From the NCBI GenBank assembly GCA_965224755.1, contig OZ245061.1, forward strand, positions 2,666,001 to 2,730,000: a DNA stretch of 64,000 nt. The letters are read 5' to 3'. Below the pieces are notes generated by a model. That model saw only the letters and a list, made by a program, of their open reading frames with translations, had not been told where the DNA came from and searched no databases. This stretch comes from Hellea sp965224755. Its GTDB lineage: Bacteria > Pseudomonadota > Alphaproteobacteria > Caulobacterales > Maricaulaceae. The translations under genes were made by a program, and so were the position numbers. Of this stretch, positions 54,501 to 61,521 are shown one piece after another. Numbering within the stretch: the first letter of the stretch is position 1; every line of letters begins with the position of its first letter.

Positions 54501-55058
54501 GGCGGTTAGGATTTGCAAGGATGTATTGAGCGCCCCTTGGGGTTCAGACAAAGCCTGACGATAAAGATCGTCGCGGACGGCTTCGCGAATTTGCCTATAT
54601 TCGCCATCATCAATCGGTTCGAAGCCCGGTAAGATACCGGCCTCAATCGGAAAGCGCGAAAGAATGCGCTCACAAAAAGCATGGATGGTTTGAACCTTGA
54701 GGCCTTCGGGCGTTTCAAGCGCCTCGGCAAAAAGCCTGCGCGCGCGCGGCAGATCGGTAAATCCGTGATTGTCGCCTAGCAAATTATCAAGTTCGGCTTT
54801 TAAATTATCCTCGGTCTCGATGGACCATTTGCCCAATGTCTCAAACAGACGGCTTTGCATCTCCGAAGCCGCGGCCTTGGTATAGGTCAGGCAGAGAATT
54901 TTCTCAGGCTTGGTTCCGCCCAACAATATACGCGATACCCGATTGACCAGAACGCGGGTTTTACCCGAACCCGCATTAGCCGAAGCCAGCCGCGTTGAAG
55001 ACGGGTCAGCCGCTTGGCGCTGGGCGCGAACGGCCGCAATATAATCGGCACTACTCAT
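51597..55058 (-). CDS. addA: Double-strand-break repair helicase AddA
   Basis: 1153-residue helicase-nuclease subunit of AddAB, which resects double-strand breaks for RecA. Helicase motifs are ASANAGSGKTRVLVNRVSRI (Walker A), CLTYTKAAASEMQ, HLLLDEAQDTSPEQW (Walker B), VGDEKQSIYSFQGADP, VMTVHGAKGLEAPIVFLPDT and LRLFYVAMTRAESRLVICG. A C-terminal RecB-type nuclease holds AFIVDYKSNRPPPQ. The ATG at 55056-55058 overlaps the addB stop by eight bases and has GAGGGCC upstream; the longer frame to 55190 only overlaps addB. Confidence 0.95.
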   Translation of the reverse strand: MSSADYIAAVRAQRQAADPSSTRLASANAGSGKTRVLVNRVSRILLGGTKPEKILCLTYTKAAASEMQSRLFETLGKWSIETEDNLKAELDNLLGDNHGFTDLPRARRLFAEALETPEGLKVQTIHAFCERILSRFPIEAGILPGFEPIDDGEYRQIREAVRDDLYRQALSEPQGALNTSLQILTAEKADQTLETLFNWMAGAPDKIRQWNAAGGIALLAEILDIDDPAKSIAEIKAEGWERAPKNRIFRAATEMLGSTSKGDVSRAERMLASFDIEDPFRAFEHYSAVFLTANESGPLKTVVTQQSGDFAQLFFSNIEDGHGSERERVLRIVEHIKSTTCLKFTKAAFTVAKDYANRFEKMKRARRGLDFNDQILLVRDLLSRSEVSDWISYKLDGGIEHLLLDEAQDTSPEQWQIIDALADGFTQDSPDRDPRKPRTLFAVGDEKQSIYSFQGADPEKFIEKTRTYSGADNPGEIRMRMSFRSAPEILKFVDQVFVENHALQRMFNVQNYVPASDLISHTANRSDTGQVDFWPLAPKAEVGDEKQPWDTTPVDALSKADSREQLAEAIARRIKDWLDKGEPVFDRKLGYTRPLQAGDILILVRQRNAFFDAVIRNLKGHSVPVAGADRLKLKDSIAVKDLLSLAKFTLLPDDDLSLAEILKSPLLGFDDKALFDVAAQRGDISLWASVQAKRPDTAQLLQAMIDYSRRFAPYEFFARVLDMVDDTGRSLTYKLYARLGLEAKDAIEAFLARALAHQRQVSPSLQHFVLEFSRDEQELKREMDSGAGQVRVMTVHGAKGLEAPIVFLPDTTQSPSKGPDVIPIDSGFALTPNAKAVPAALEPYKEAVKSRMGEEYLRLFYVAMTRAESRLVICGYHSGSSKTGMSKHCWYQEAQEAFAGLSPQILETPFGDGLSFGAGAKAPRAAAESDTRDETTLPIWVCGPAKSETSALRRVTPSYLLAPPGSNMPVRSPLAGAQEARFMRGNLIHKLLEILPEFDPPKRKTMAAKMVSGYKMIPEVQRRQIIGEVFAVLDNPDFAEVFAPGSRAEISLAGRAKTLPPHLYLNAQIDRISVTDTKAFIVDYKSNRPPPQTQDGVADIYWGQMAAYRALAREIYPDKEVICALLWTDGPRLMILDDKRLDAALTHIAALPT

Positions 55059-58014
55059 CGCCGGGGCCCTCTTTGCCAAGCCGCGCCCATTCATCACGCC
55101 GCGCGAGATGGTCATAATCGCTGTAATCATGGGTGAACTGCGCACGCGGCTGTGAATGATAAGCGGTCTCCGGCTTATCATAAGCCGCAATCAATTCGCT
55201 TAGCGCCTTGATTGCTTCGGCTTCATAATCGGCGGCTGGATGCCCTTTGGGATTGGGCGGGTTAGTGATCGAATGCGCGAGTGTCTCGTCGCCCGAACCT
55301 TTAACGCGGATATAAGTAAGCTCCGCCGTTTTCCCCGCGCCTAATGTTTCAAACGCGCCCTGCCCCAGCATATAGGCGGTGAGCGGTAATTGCGGGTCAA
55401 ATCCGGATTTGACAACTTTGACCGATGACGGCGCTCCCGTTTTATAATCCGTGACGGCGAAACCTTGCGGGCCTTTTTCGATAAGGTCTGTTTTGCCTGT
55501 CAGCGTAAAATTCTGCACTGGCAGGGTTAGGCGGCCATCGGTTTCCACCCCGGCAACGTCCCAGCCTGCGGCCCGGCGCTCTGTCATCCAATTGACCATT
55601 TTTACAGCTATTTTTTCAAGACGCGCGGCCTCTTTGGCAATTTGGAAATCAGGATAGCCCGTATTTTCCATGGCCGTTTCAAGAGCGTGGACAAGCCGCT
55701 TAGCGGCATCCGCCGGTAGTTTTTTGCGGTGTTCATCCACAAACATCTCAAGCCCTTTGTGAACCGCATTGCCATAATCGCGCACGCCGAGCGGCATATC
55801 GAGATCATCCAAAGGGCGCAAAGCGAGAATATGCCTCGCGTAAATCGAATAAGGATCGCGGATCCAGGTTTTAATTTGCGTGATAGATAATTGCCGCCCT
55901 TTCGGCCAGCGGGCCTCTATCGGTGGTCGGTGCTCCGGGGGCTTAACGCTCTTTACTTTGTCTGCCGCTACATAGTCCAAAACCCTCGCCCATGCCAGAT
56001 AGTGATCGCTTTTTGACAATGCCTTTATGGCCTCATCTCTTAATGCCCCTTGCATCAAGGTTTGCAATCGCCACAGCCAGCGCGAGGCCACTTTCGGCCC
56101 GTCATCAGAGCGTTTGGACCGGGTCATAATCACACCGGGATTGGCCGCAAGTTCAGCGAAATCATGGGCCGAAAGACCAAAACGGCGCTCGGGCAGCGAC
56201 AAGCCAAGGCTCTTGCGCATGCCGCGCGACAGGAACGGCTCAGCAGACGGCGTAGTCGGCCAGATGCCTTCATTCAGCCCGCCAAGGATAATTCTGTCCG
56301 CTGTCAACATCCGGGCCTCTAACGGCCCCAAAATAGACAGGCGTGGATGCGTGCCATAATGCGGGCGCACAACACGGCCCCGCATGAGCGTGCTTAGTAA
56401 CTTGGCGAATTCCGCCGCGCTCATCTCCGGCAGGTGATCGCCATGAGCCATCAAGCCCTCGAGTAAGCCCGCCGCTTTCTCGCCCGCATCATCAATCCAG
56501 AGACGGGCCGCACCCTGTATTTCATCTGTATCGGCGAGCGTCTCTGCGGCCTGAGTCAAAGCTCTCGCCCAGAGAGGCGCGCGGGCAACGTCCAAATCCA
56601 TCAACGGTGCAAGCGCAACCTGTAGTGTTGTAAAGACGTCCAATGCGGCTAATTTTTTCTCGCTGCGAACGCCGCGTAGCTTTGGCTCCGCGGCTTGCCA
56701 CATTTTTCGTACAAATCCGGCCTGCTGCCCCATCGCCGTTAAACGATGTTTAAAAACAACAGAGAGATCAACCGGGCTGAGCGGGTCAATCGCCAGAGCC
56801 ATAAGCCTCGCCAGATAAGACCCCAAGGCGGTCTCCTCAAGCGGCTGGCCCTGAGAATAATCGACATTAACCGACCAGCGCCGCAACCGCGCTTTGACAC
56901 GCCGCGCCAGCGCCGGGTCAGGCGTGACCAGCGCAGCCGTTTTGTCCGGTGTTTCCAAGACTTCTCGCATAATCAGGGCTATAGTGAGGGCCTCTTCTTC
57001 GTCATTTGCGGCTTCAATAACCGAAAGACCCTCTAGGGCTTGAGTGAAAGGATGCACACCTTTCGCCGCGCTCTCACGGATGGTTTTAATCCGGCCCGGC
57101 CAATCTCCCGTATCTTGAACCGGGACAAGCGCTTCTGAAATAATCCTGCGGCGCGCGTCCAAAGTGTTAGGAGGGTTGATATAATCCCATTGCTTGACCT
57201 CTACCCGATCAATGCCAATTATCTCAATTAATTGCTTGAGTGAATTTTGCGGATGTTGCGGGCCAATCTTATCCCATGACACTGTTTTCAAGTTTTCAAG
57301 CCCCGGCAAAATAACCATGCCCTCCTCTAGCCGCGCCACGCAGCGCATCAGGCGAGCCGAAGCTCCGAGCGTTCCCGTAGACCCTGCAATAATGACCGGA
57401 TATTTTGGCGGCTCTTTTACCCAAATATCGGTGAGCGCATTAAGCAAAGCCACGCGGCGGGCAAAAGGCTCCATCAGGTCAAGATCGGCTAATCGCTGCG
57501 GCCAATAATCCTGTATAATTTTATAAAGCGTGATGGCGTTTTGAAAATGCACGGCGGCAAAGTCTTTGATCTCTTCCAACTCGGTAATGCGGGAAATATC
57601 CGCTTCTTCCATCGCCGCATCATCCAAAATGGCAATCAGGGGATCGGCCAAGGCCAAAGCCCCTGTGGGATCAAGCGGCAGGTCTGAGATGTTTTTATGA
57701 TAACGCCCAATGATCTGCGCCATTTCAAAACGGCGCTGCATCGGGTCGATCGCCGGCTTTACAAGACCCACAAGCTCGCCCGGTTCAAAAGGCGGCTCTT
57801 CGGGATTGATATCGGCGAGGGGCCGCATTCTTGGGAGCAAGCTAGCTCCGCTGTCTCCGACAAAGGCATCGCCCAATGCGCGAACCGCGCGGCGGGTCGG
57901 GAGCAGGATGAGCGCATCTTGCAAGCGCTCGCCGTAAATCTCGCGCAGGCCCTTGGCCAGTGACGGTAGGAAAGCCGCGCCTGACGGCATGTTGAATACG
58001 GTTGGGTCACTCAT
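55051..58014 (-). CDS. addB: Double-strand-break repair protein AddB
   Basis: 987 residues. The start is PSGAAFLPSLAKGLRE and LILLPTRRAVRALGDAFV, a degenerate helicase-like N-terminus. The C-terminal PD-(D/E)XK nuclease has GKTDLIEKGPQGFAVTDYKT and LPLTAYMLGQGAFE. This is the alphaproteobacterial AddB type. It overlaps murU and addA at its ends. Confidence 0.93.
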   Translation of the reverse strand: MSDPTVFNMPSGAAFLPSLAKGLREIYGERLQDALILLPTRRAVRALGDAFVGDSGASLLPRMRPLADINPEEPPFEPGELVGLVKPAIDPMQRRFEMAQIIGRYHKNISDLPLDPTGALALADPLIAILDDAAMEEADISRITELEEIKDFAAVHFQNAITLYKIIQDYWPQRLADLDLMEPFARRVALLNALTDIWVKEPPKYPVIIAGSTGTLGASARLMRCVARLEEGMVILPGLENLKTVSWDKIGPQHPQNSLKQLIEIIGIDRVEVKQWDYINPPNTLDARRRIISEALVPVQDTGDWPGRIKTIRESAAKGVHPFTQALEGLSVIEAANDEEEALTIALIMREVLETPDKTAALVTPDPALARRVKARLRRWSVNVDYSQGQPLEETALGSYLARLMALAIDPLSPVDLSVVFKHRLTAMGQQAGFVRKMWQAAEPKLRGVRSEKKLAALDVFTTLQVALAPLMDLDVARAPLWARALTQAAETLADTDEIQGAARLWIDDAGEKAAGLLEGLMAHGDHLPEMSAAEFAKLLSTLMRGRVVRPHYGTHPRLSILGPLEARMLTADRIILGGLNEGIWPTTPSAEPFLSRGMRKSLGLSLPERRFGLSAHDFAELAANPGVIMTRSKRSDDGPKVASRWLWRLQTLMQGALRDEAIKALSKSDHYLAWARVLDYVAADKVKSVKPPEHRPPIEARWPKGRQLSITQIKTWIRDPYSIYARHILALRPLDDLDMPLGVRDYGNAVHKGLEMFVDEHRKKLPADAAKRLVHALETAMENTGYPDFQIAKEAARLEKIAVKMVNWMTERRAAGWDVAGVETDGRLTLPVQNFTLTGKTDLIEKGPQGFAVTDYKTGAPSSVKVVKSGFDPQLPLTAYMLGQGAFETLGAGKTAELTYIRVKGSGDETLAHSITNPPNPKGHPAADYEAEAIKALSELIAAYDKPETAYHSQPRAQFTHDYSDYDHLARRDEWARLGKEGPGDE

Positions 58015-58736
58015 AGGCGCGACTGTTTCAAAACGGCATCGGCCGCGATCAGGGCTTTGGGGTCGCCGACATGCATCCAGTAGCCCGGTATTTCGACGCC
58101 GAATAATTTGCGGCGCTTCAATGTCTCATCCCAAATTTTAATACGCGAAAACGGCTCGGCTTTGAAAGGTTCTAGGAGTTGAGGTTTAAATATTTGCACA
58201 CCTGTATAGGCATGGCTTGCGCTGTCGCCGCTACGGCGCGTGAGGCGGCTATCCGCGTCGATATCAAAATCCCCTCTGCCGCTAAACCCTAATGTCCAAT
58301 CAAGGCGGGCGCAGAGTAACAACTCGTCCATGACGGCAGGATTCCATGCAGAGGTGAGATGCTGTAAAACATCCGCAAACGGCACCCACACAGCATCTAT
58401 ATTACAGATAAAAATAGGATCACTACCCAGCAGCGGAAGGGCTTTCACAACACCGCCGCCTGTTTCCAGTAATTCATCGCGCTCATCGGAAATAATTATT
58501 TTCGGGCCCGCCTTTCGGGCTTTCAAATGCGCTTCAAGATGATCGGCATGGGCATGGACATTGACGATAATCTGCTCAACGCCGACATCCGCAAGCCTGC
58601 CCAGCATATGGTCAATTAACGGCTTACCGCCAACCTCGACCATGGCTTTGGAACGATCATCCGTTAATGGCCGCATCCGCGTCCCGTGCCCTGCGGCCAT
58701 AACCATCGCGGTTTTTATCATTGCCGTTTTGGTCAT
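58011..58736 (-). CDS. murU: Nucleotidyltransferase, MurNAc-1-phosphate uridylyltransferase-like
   Basis: 241 residues of the NTP-transferase family. The N-terminal MAAGHGTRMRPLTDDRSKAM is the nucleotide-binding signature; VEVGGKPLIDHMLGRL, DERDELLETGGGVVKALPLL and CNIDAVWV follow. With the adjacent kinase it matches the MurU/AmgK pair that recycles cell-wall MurNAc to UDP-MurNAc, bypassing de novo MurA. It overlaps amgK and addB (ATGA). The assignment is by context plus family; other sugar-1-phosphate substrates remain possible. Confidence 0.85.
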   Translation of the reverse strand: MTKTAMIKTAMVMAAGHGTRMRPLTDDRSKAMVEVGGKPLIDHMLGRLADVGVEQIIVNVHAHADHLEAHLKARKAGPKIIISDERDELLETGGGVVKALPLLGSDPIFICNIDAVWVPFADVLQHLTSAWNPAVMDELLLCARLDWTLGFSGRGDFDIDADSRLTRRSGDSASHAYTGVQIFKPQLLEPFKAEPFSRIKIWDETLKRRKLFGVEIPGYWMHVGDPKALIAADAVLKQSRL

Positions 58737-59815
58737 GAGAGCGCCTCAGGAATATGCCGGACAAACCATGCGCGAATATCAGCAAGACCCGGATGGGCGA
58801 GATCATCAGCCAAATGTTTTTTGACGCGCGGTAGAAATGCGCGATATTGCGGTTTTCCGAACTTTAAATCTGAGCGCACAGGAAAGCCGAGGAGCTTTGC
58901 CCCGCGCTGAGCGCTCAATACGGCATAGGCCAGCCGAAATGCGTCATCATCGGCAATCCCGGATTTTTCACAAAACCGGCTTATCAAGATATCTTTTAAG
59001 GCGGGACAGACATCGCGCCGAATATCCGTGATCAACGACATGAGGTCATAAGCGGGGTGGATAAATAATCCGTCTTGGAAATCGATCAATCCGGCGCGCG
59101 ATGTGGCTTGGCGCTCCGGTAGCCAAAATAGGTTCTCAGCATGAAAATCGCGCAGAGCCAATCCCGGCGCATGGGCAGATAAATGCGCGAAACTTTGCGT
59201 GAATAAGCCGTAAAATTCTTCGCGGGACGCGTCTTTTATCTCGCGGTCAAAATCCTTGATATACCAATCCAGACATAAATCAGTTTCCGCCAAAAGCGCG
59301 GCCGTATCATAATCCCGCACGCGCCATTTATGCCCCCGAAACTCCATATCTTGCGGAAAGCTCGAACGGTAAATCGCGGCGAGTGTATCGACCGCAGCTT
59401 CATAAAGCGAGCGCTCTTTGCTAGGGTCATTTGCAATCACATTTGCGTAAACATTATCTCCCAAATCTTCGAGCAGCATGAGGCCTTTATCCATATCGGC
59501 CGCAATGATCTGCGGGGCGGAAAAGCCGCGTTTGGTCAGCTCATTGGCAATACAGGCAAAGGCTTCAAGGTTGGGGCCCGCGAGTCGCGCCAGCGCATTA
59601 TGGCCGAGCGCTTTGCGGTCATCTATGCTGGCGCCTTCCGGCTCGCCCGGCGTCTCGGCGCCTTTGGGGGCGTCCATAAGCACCGCTTTTTCGCCGCGCA
59701 AATTAAGCCGCTCATAACGCCGCGTCGAGGCATCGCCTGGCACAGATTCGCGGGCCGCTTTGTGCCAATTCGCATTTTCCAAAAATGCTTGAATGTCCGC
59801 TTCGCGCTCAGTCAA
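58733..59815 (-). CDS. amgK: Sugar kinase of aminoglycoside-phosphotransferase fold (AmgK)
   Basis: 360 residues. The kinase pocket starts with SVPGDASTRRYERL. LMLLEDLGDNVYA and the catalytic LALRDFHAENLFWLPE with AGLIDFQDGLFIHPAYDL define the phosphotransferase fold. AmgK phosphorylates MurNAc/GlcNAc at C1 in the peptidoglycan-recycling salvage route. The likely start is the TTG at 59813-59815, overlapping the tsaE end, because GGAGAT precedes it directly; another TTG at 59863 would extend far into tsaE. The tsaE-amgK-murU-addB order is conserved in Alphaproteobacteria. Confidence 0.88.
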   Translation of the reverse strand: MTEREADIQAFLENANWHKAARESVPGDASTRRYERLNLRGEKAVLMDAPKGAETPGEPEGASIDDRKALGHNALARLAGPNLEAFACIANELTKRGFSAPQIIAADMDKGLMLLEDLGDNVYANVIANDPSKERSLYEAAVDTLAAIYRSSFPQDMEFRGHKWRVRDYDTAALLAETDLCLDWYIKDFDREIKDASREEFYGLFTQSFAHLSAHAPGLALRDFHAENLFWLPERQATSRAGLIDFQDGLFIHPAYDLMSLITDIRRDVCPALKDILISRFCEKSGIADDDAFRLAYAVLSAQRGAKLLGFPVRSDLKFGKPQYRAFLPRVKKHLADDLAHPGLADIRAWFVRHIPEALS

Positions 59816-60236
59816 GCCTATCTCCAAATCCTGTGAGAACGGCAACCCGTCCTTTTTTTGCAAATTGGATATCTATACCGAGGACAGACCCCGGCAGTAA
59901 ATCCCCTAATTTATCAGGCCATTCAACCATGCAAACGGCATCTTCAAAAGCGTCCAGTAAGCCCAATTCATAACCATCTTCAGGCCGCTCAAGACGGTAC
60001 ATATCACAATGCCATAACTCATAATCCGGCAGAATGTAACTCTGCACAAGCGTATAAGTCGGCGACGGTACATCAATGTCGCCGAGGGCGCTTTGAATTA
60101 ACCCGCGCACAAGCGTGGTTTTTCCGGCCCCGAGATCTCCGCGCAAGCCAACAACATCGCCTCTGCGCAAAACTCCCGCTAGGCGCGCGCCCAGAGCCGT
60201 CGTTTCGGCTGCATCTGACAAAGTTATTTTTTGCAT
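59808..60236 (-). CDS. tsaE: tRNA t6A-modification ATPase TsaE
   Basis: 142-residue P-loop protein. Walker A is LRGDLGAGKTTLVRGLIQ, and PSPTYTLVQSY and LWHCDMYRLERPED are the family hallmarks. With TsaB, TsaC and TsaD it makes N6-threonylcarbamoyladenosine at tRNA position 37. The ATG at 60234-60236 is preferred over the GTG nine bases upstream. It heads the leftward run tsaE, amgK, murU, addB, addA, trxA. Confidence 0.93.
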   Translation of the reverse strand: MQKITLSDAAETTALGARLAGVLRRGDVVGLRGDLGAGKTTLVRGLIQSALGDIDVPSPTYTLVQSYILPDYELWHCDMYRLERPEDGYELGLLDAFEDAVCMVEWPDKLGDLLPGSVLGIDIQFAKKGRVAVLTGFGDRLD

Positions 60237-60312
60237 ATGCCGCACTGTTACGCGCTTGCAAAATCATCGCAAGCCCTTACATAACGATTGGAAATAAATA
60301 CAGGTAATACTC

Positions 60313-60630
60313 ATGCCAAAAATCACCTATATCGACCACGCCGGGACATCACGCGACGTTGAGACCAAAGCCGGAACTTCAATTATGGAAGCCGCCGTGC
60401 AAAATATGATTCCCGGTATTGACGCGGATTGCGGCGGCGCGTGTGCCTGTGCGACTTGCCATGTTTATGTCGCCGAGGGCTGGCTCGAAAAACTCAAAGA
60501 TAAAGACGATATGGAAGACAGCATGCTCGACTTTGCCGAAGGCGTGCAAGACAATTCCCGCCTCTCTTGTCAAATCCTGATGAGCGGCGACCTTGACGGC
60601 ATTACGGTGACAACACCGGAAAGCCAGTAG
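60313..60630 (+). CDS. 2Fe-2S ferredoxin, adrenodoxin type
   Basis: 105-residue electron carrier. Cluster ligands are Cys40, Cys46, Cys49 and Cys86 in the adrenodoxin/putidaredoxin spacing C-x5-C-x2-C-x36-C, with an extra Cys44 (DCGGACACATCHVYV). DNSRLSCQILMS surrounds the last ligand. Such ferredoxins serve Fe-S assembly or monooxygenases. No partner reductase is adjacent. It is convergent with the desaturase-like gene. Confidence 0.95.
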   Translation: MPKITYIDHAGTSRDVETKAGTSIMEAAVQNMIPGIDADCGGACACATCHVYVAEGWLEKLKDKDDMEDSMLDFAEGVQDNSRLSCQILMSGDLDGITVTTPESQ

Positions 60631-60636
60631 CTATCT

Positions 60637-61422
60637 TCACAGAAACCGTTTTATTCGCGAGCTTAAGAGTTTGAAGGGCAGTAATATCTGATCAACAAAG
60701 CCTGCAGGAACAAATGTATCTGTTCCGTAATGCTCCGGATCCTTGGATTCTTCCATGATAGCTGTACCAAAAATAATATCAAGAATGGGCAATTGCCCTG
60801 CGAAATTTTTATCAAAAGCATGTTCTTCATTAGCATGGTGCCAATGATGATAAGTTGGCGTCGCAAAAATCCAGCGCAGCGGCCCGAAACTGATATTTAC
60901 ATTGGAATGTTTTAAGTAAGAATGCCATCCAAATATACCCAAAAATATGGCTAATGCCAGCGTCGAAAATCCAAATGTCAAAGGTATCATGAGAGGAATA
61001 CCGCGCGTCATAATGACGTCAATAGGATGAAGACGATGCGCGGCTAGCCAATCCATGTCTTCAATACTGTGGTGGATAGCGTGCATCCGCCATAAGAAAG
61101 GAACTTTATGAAACGTCCGGTGGACGAGATAATATCCGATATCGGAAATGATGATGATCTCAACAATTTGAAGGATCAAATGTTGAGCCCCAACGGCCTC
61201 TTTGAAACGATCGCTGACGATAGGGTCAAATATGATCTCAGCCAGTATCAAAATCAAGAAAACACCGAATATCACAAAGAAAACTGAGATCAGGGCATAG
61301 GCTGTATCCACCCCCCAATATTTCCTAAATATCTTTTTATCTTTATTCTTAGGAAAAAAATGTTCCAGCGGAATAAAAACGATCATCGCGATCAAGAATT
61401 TTTGAAGTATATCTAAAGTCAT
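60637..61422 (-). CDS. Sterol-desaturase/fatty-acid-hydroxylase-family membrane protein
   Basis: 261-residue di-iron membrane oxygenase family member. The His motifs are visible: HRTFH, HAIHHS and HHWHHANEEHA, with AAHRLHPID between. Four to five membrane helices include AMIVFIPLEHFF and TAYALISVFFVIFGVFLILI. Bacterial members hydroxylate lipids or carotenoids; the substrate is unknown. The 2Fe-2S ferredoxin next door could supply electrons (inference). It looks A+T rich compared with neighbours. An 8-bp-armed dyad lies upstream. Confidence 0.85.
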   Translation of the reverse strand: MTLDILQKFLIAMIVFIPLEHFFPKNKDKKIFRKYWGVDTAYALISVFFVIFGVFLILILAEIIFDPIVSDRFKEAVGAQHLILQIVEIIIISDIGYYLVHRTFHKVPFLWRMHAIHHSIEDMDWLAAHRLHPIDVIMTRGIPLMIPLTFGFSTLALAIFLGIFGWHSYLKHSNVNISFGPLRWIFATPTYHHWHHANEEHAFDKNFAGQLPILDIIFGTAIMEESKDPEHYGTDTFVPAGFVDQILLPFKLLSSRIKRFL

Positions 61423-61451
61423 TATTATTATCCATTCACCCCGTACTGGAT

Positions 61452-61475
61452 AACAAATAAAGGCTACTATTTGTT
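61452..61475. promoter_or_regulatory. Inverted repeat upstream of the desaturase-like gene
   Basis: aacaaata (61452-61459) and tatttgtt (61468-61475) are perfect inverted arms about 30 bases before the ATG of the minus-strand desaturase-like gene. A regulator site is possible, but the A+T content makes chance likely. Confidence 0.3.
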
Positions 61476-61521
61476 TAACATGATAGAATAAGAGAGCCTT
61501 AATAATTAGGCGCTGAAGCCA

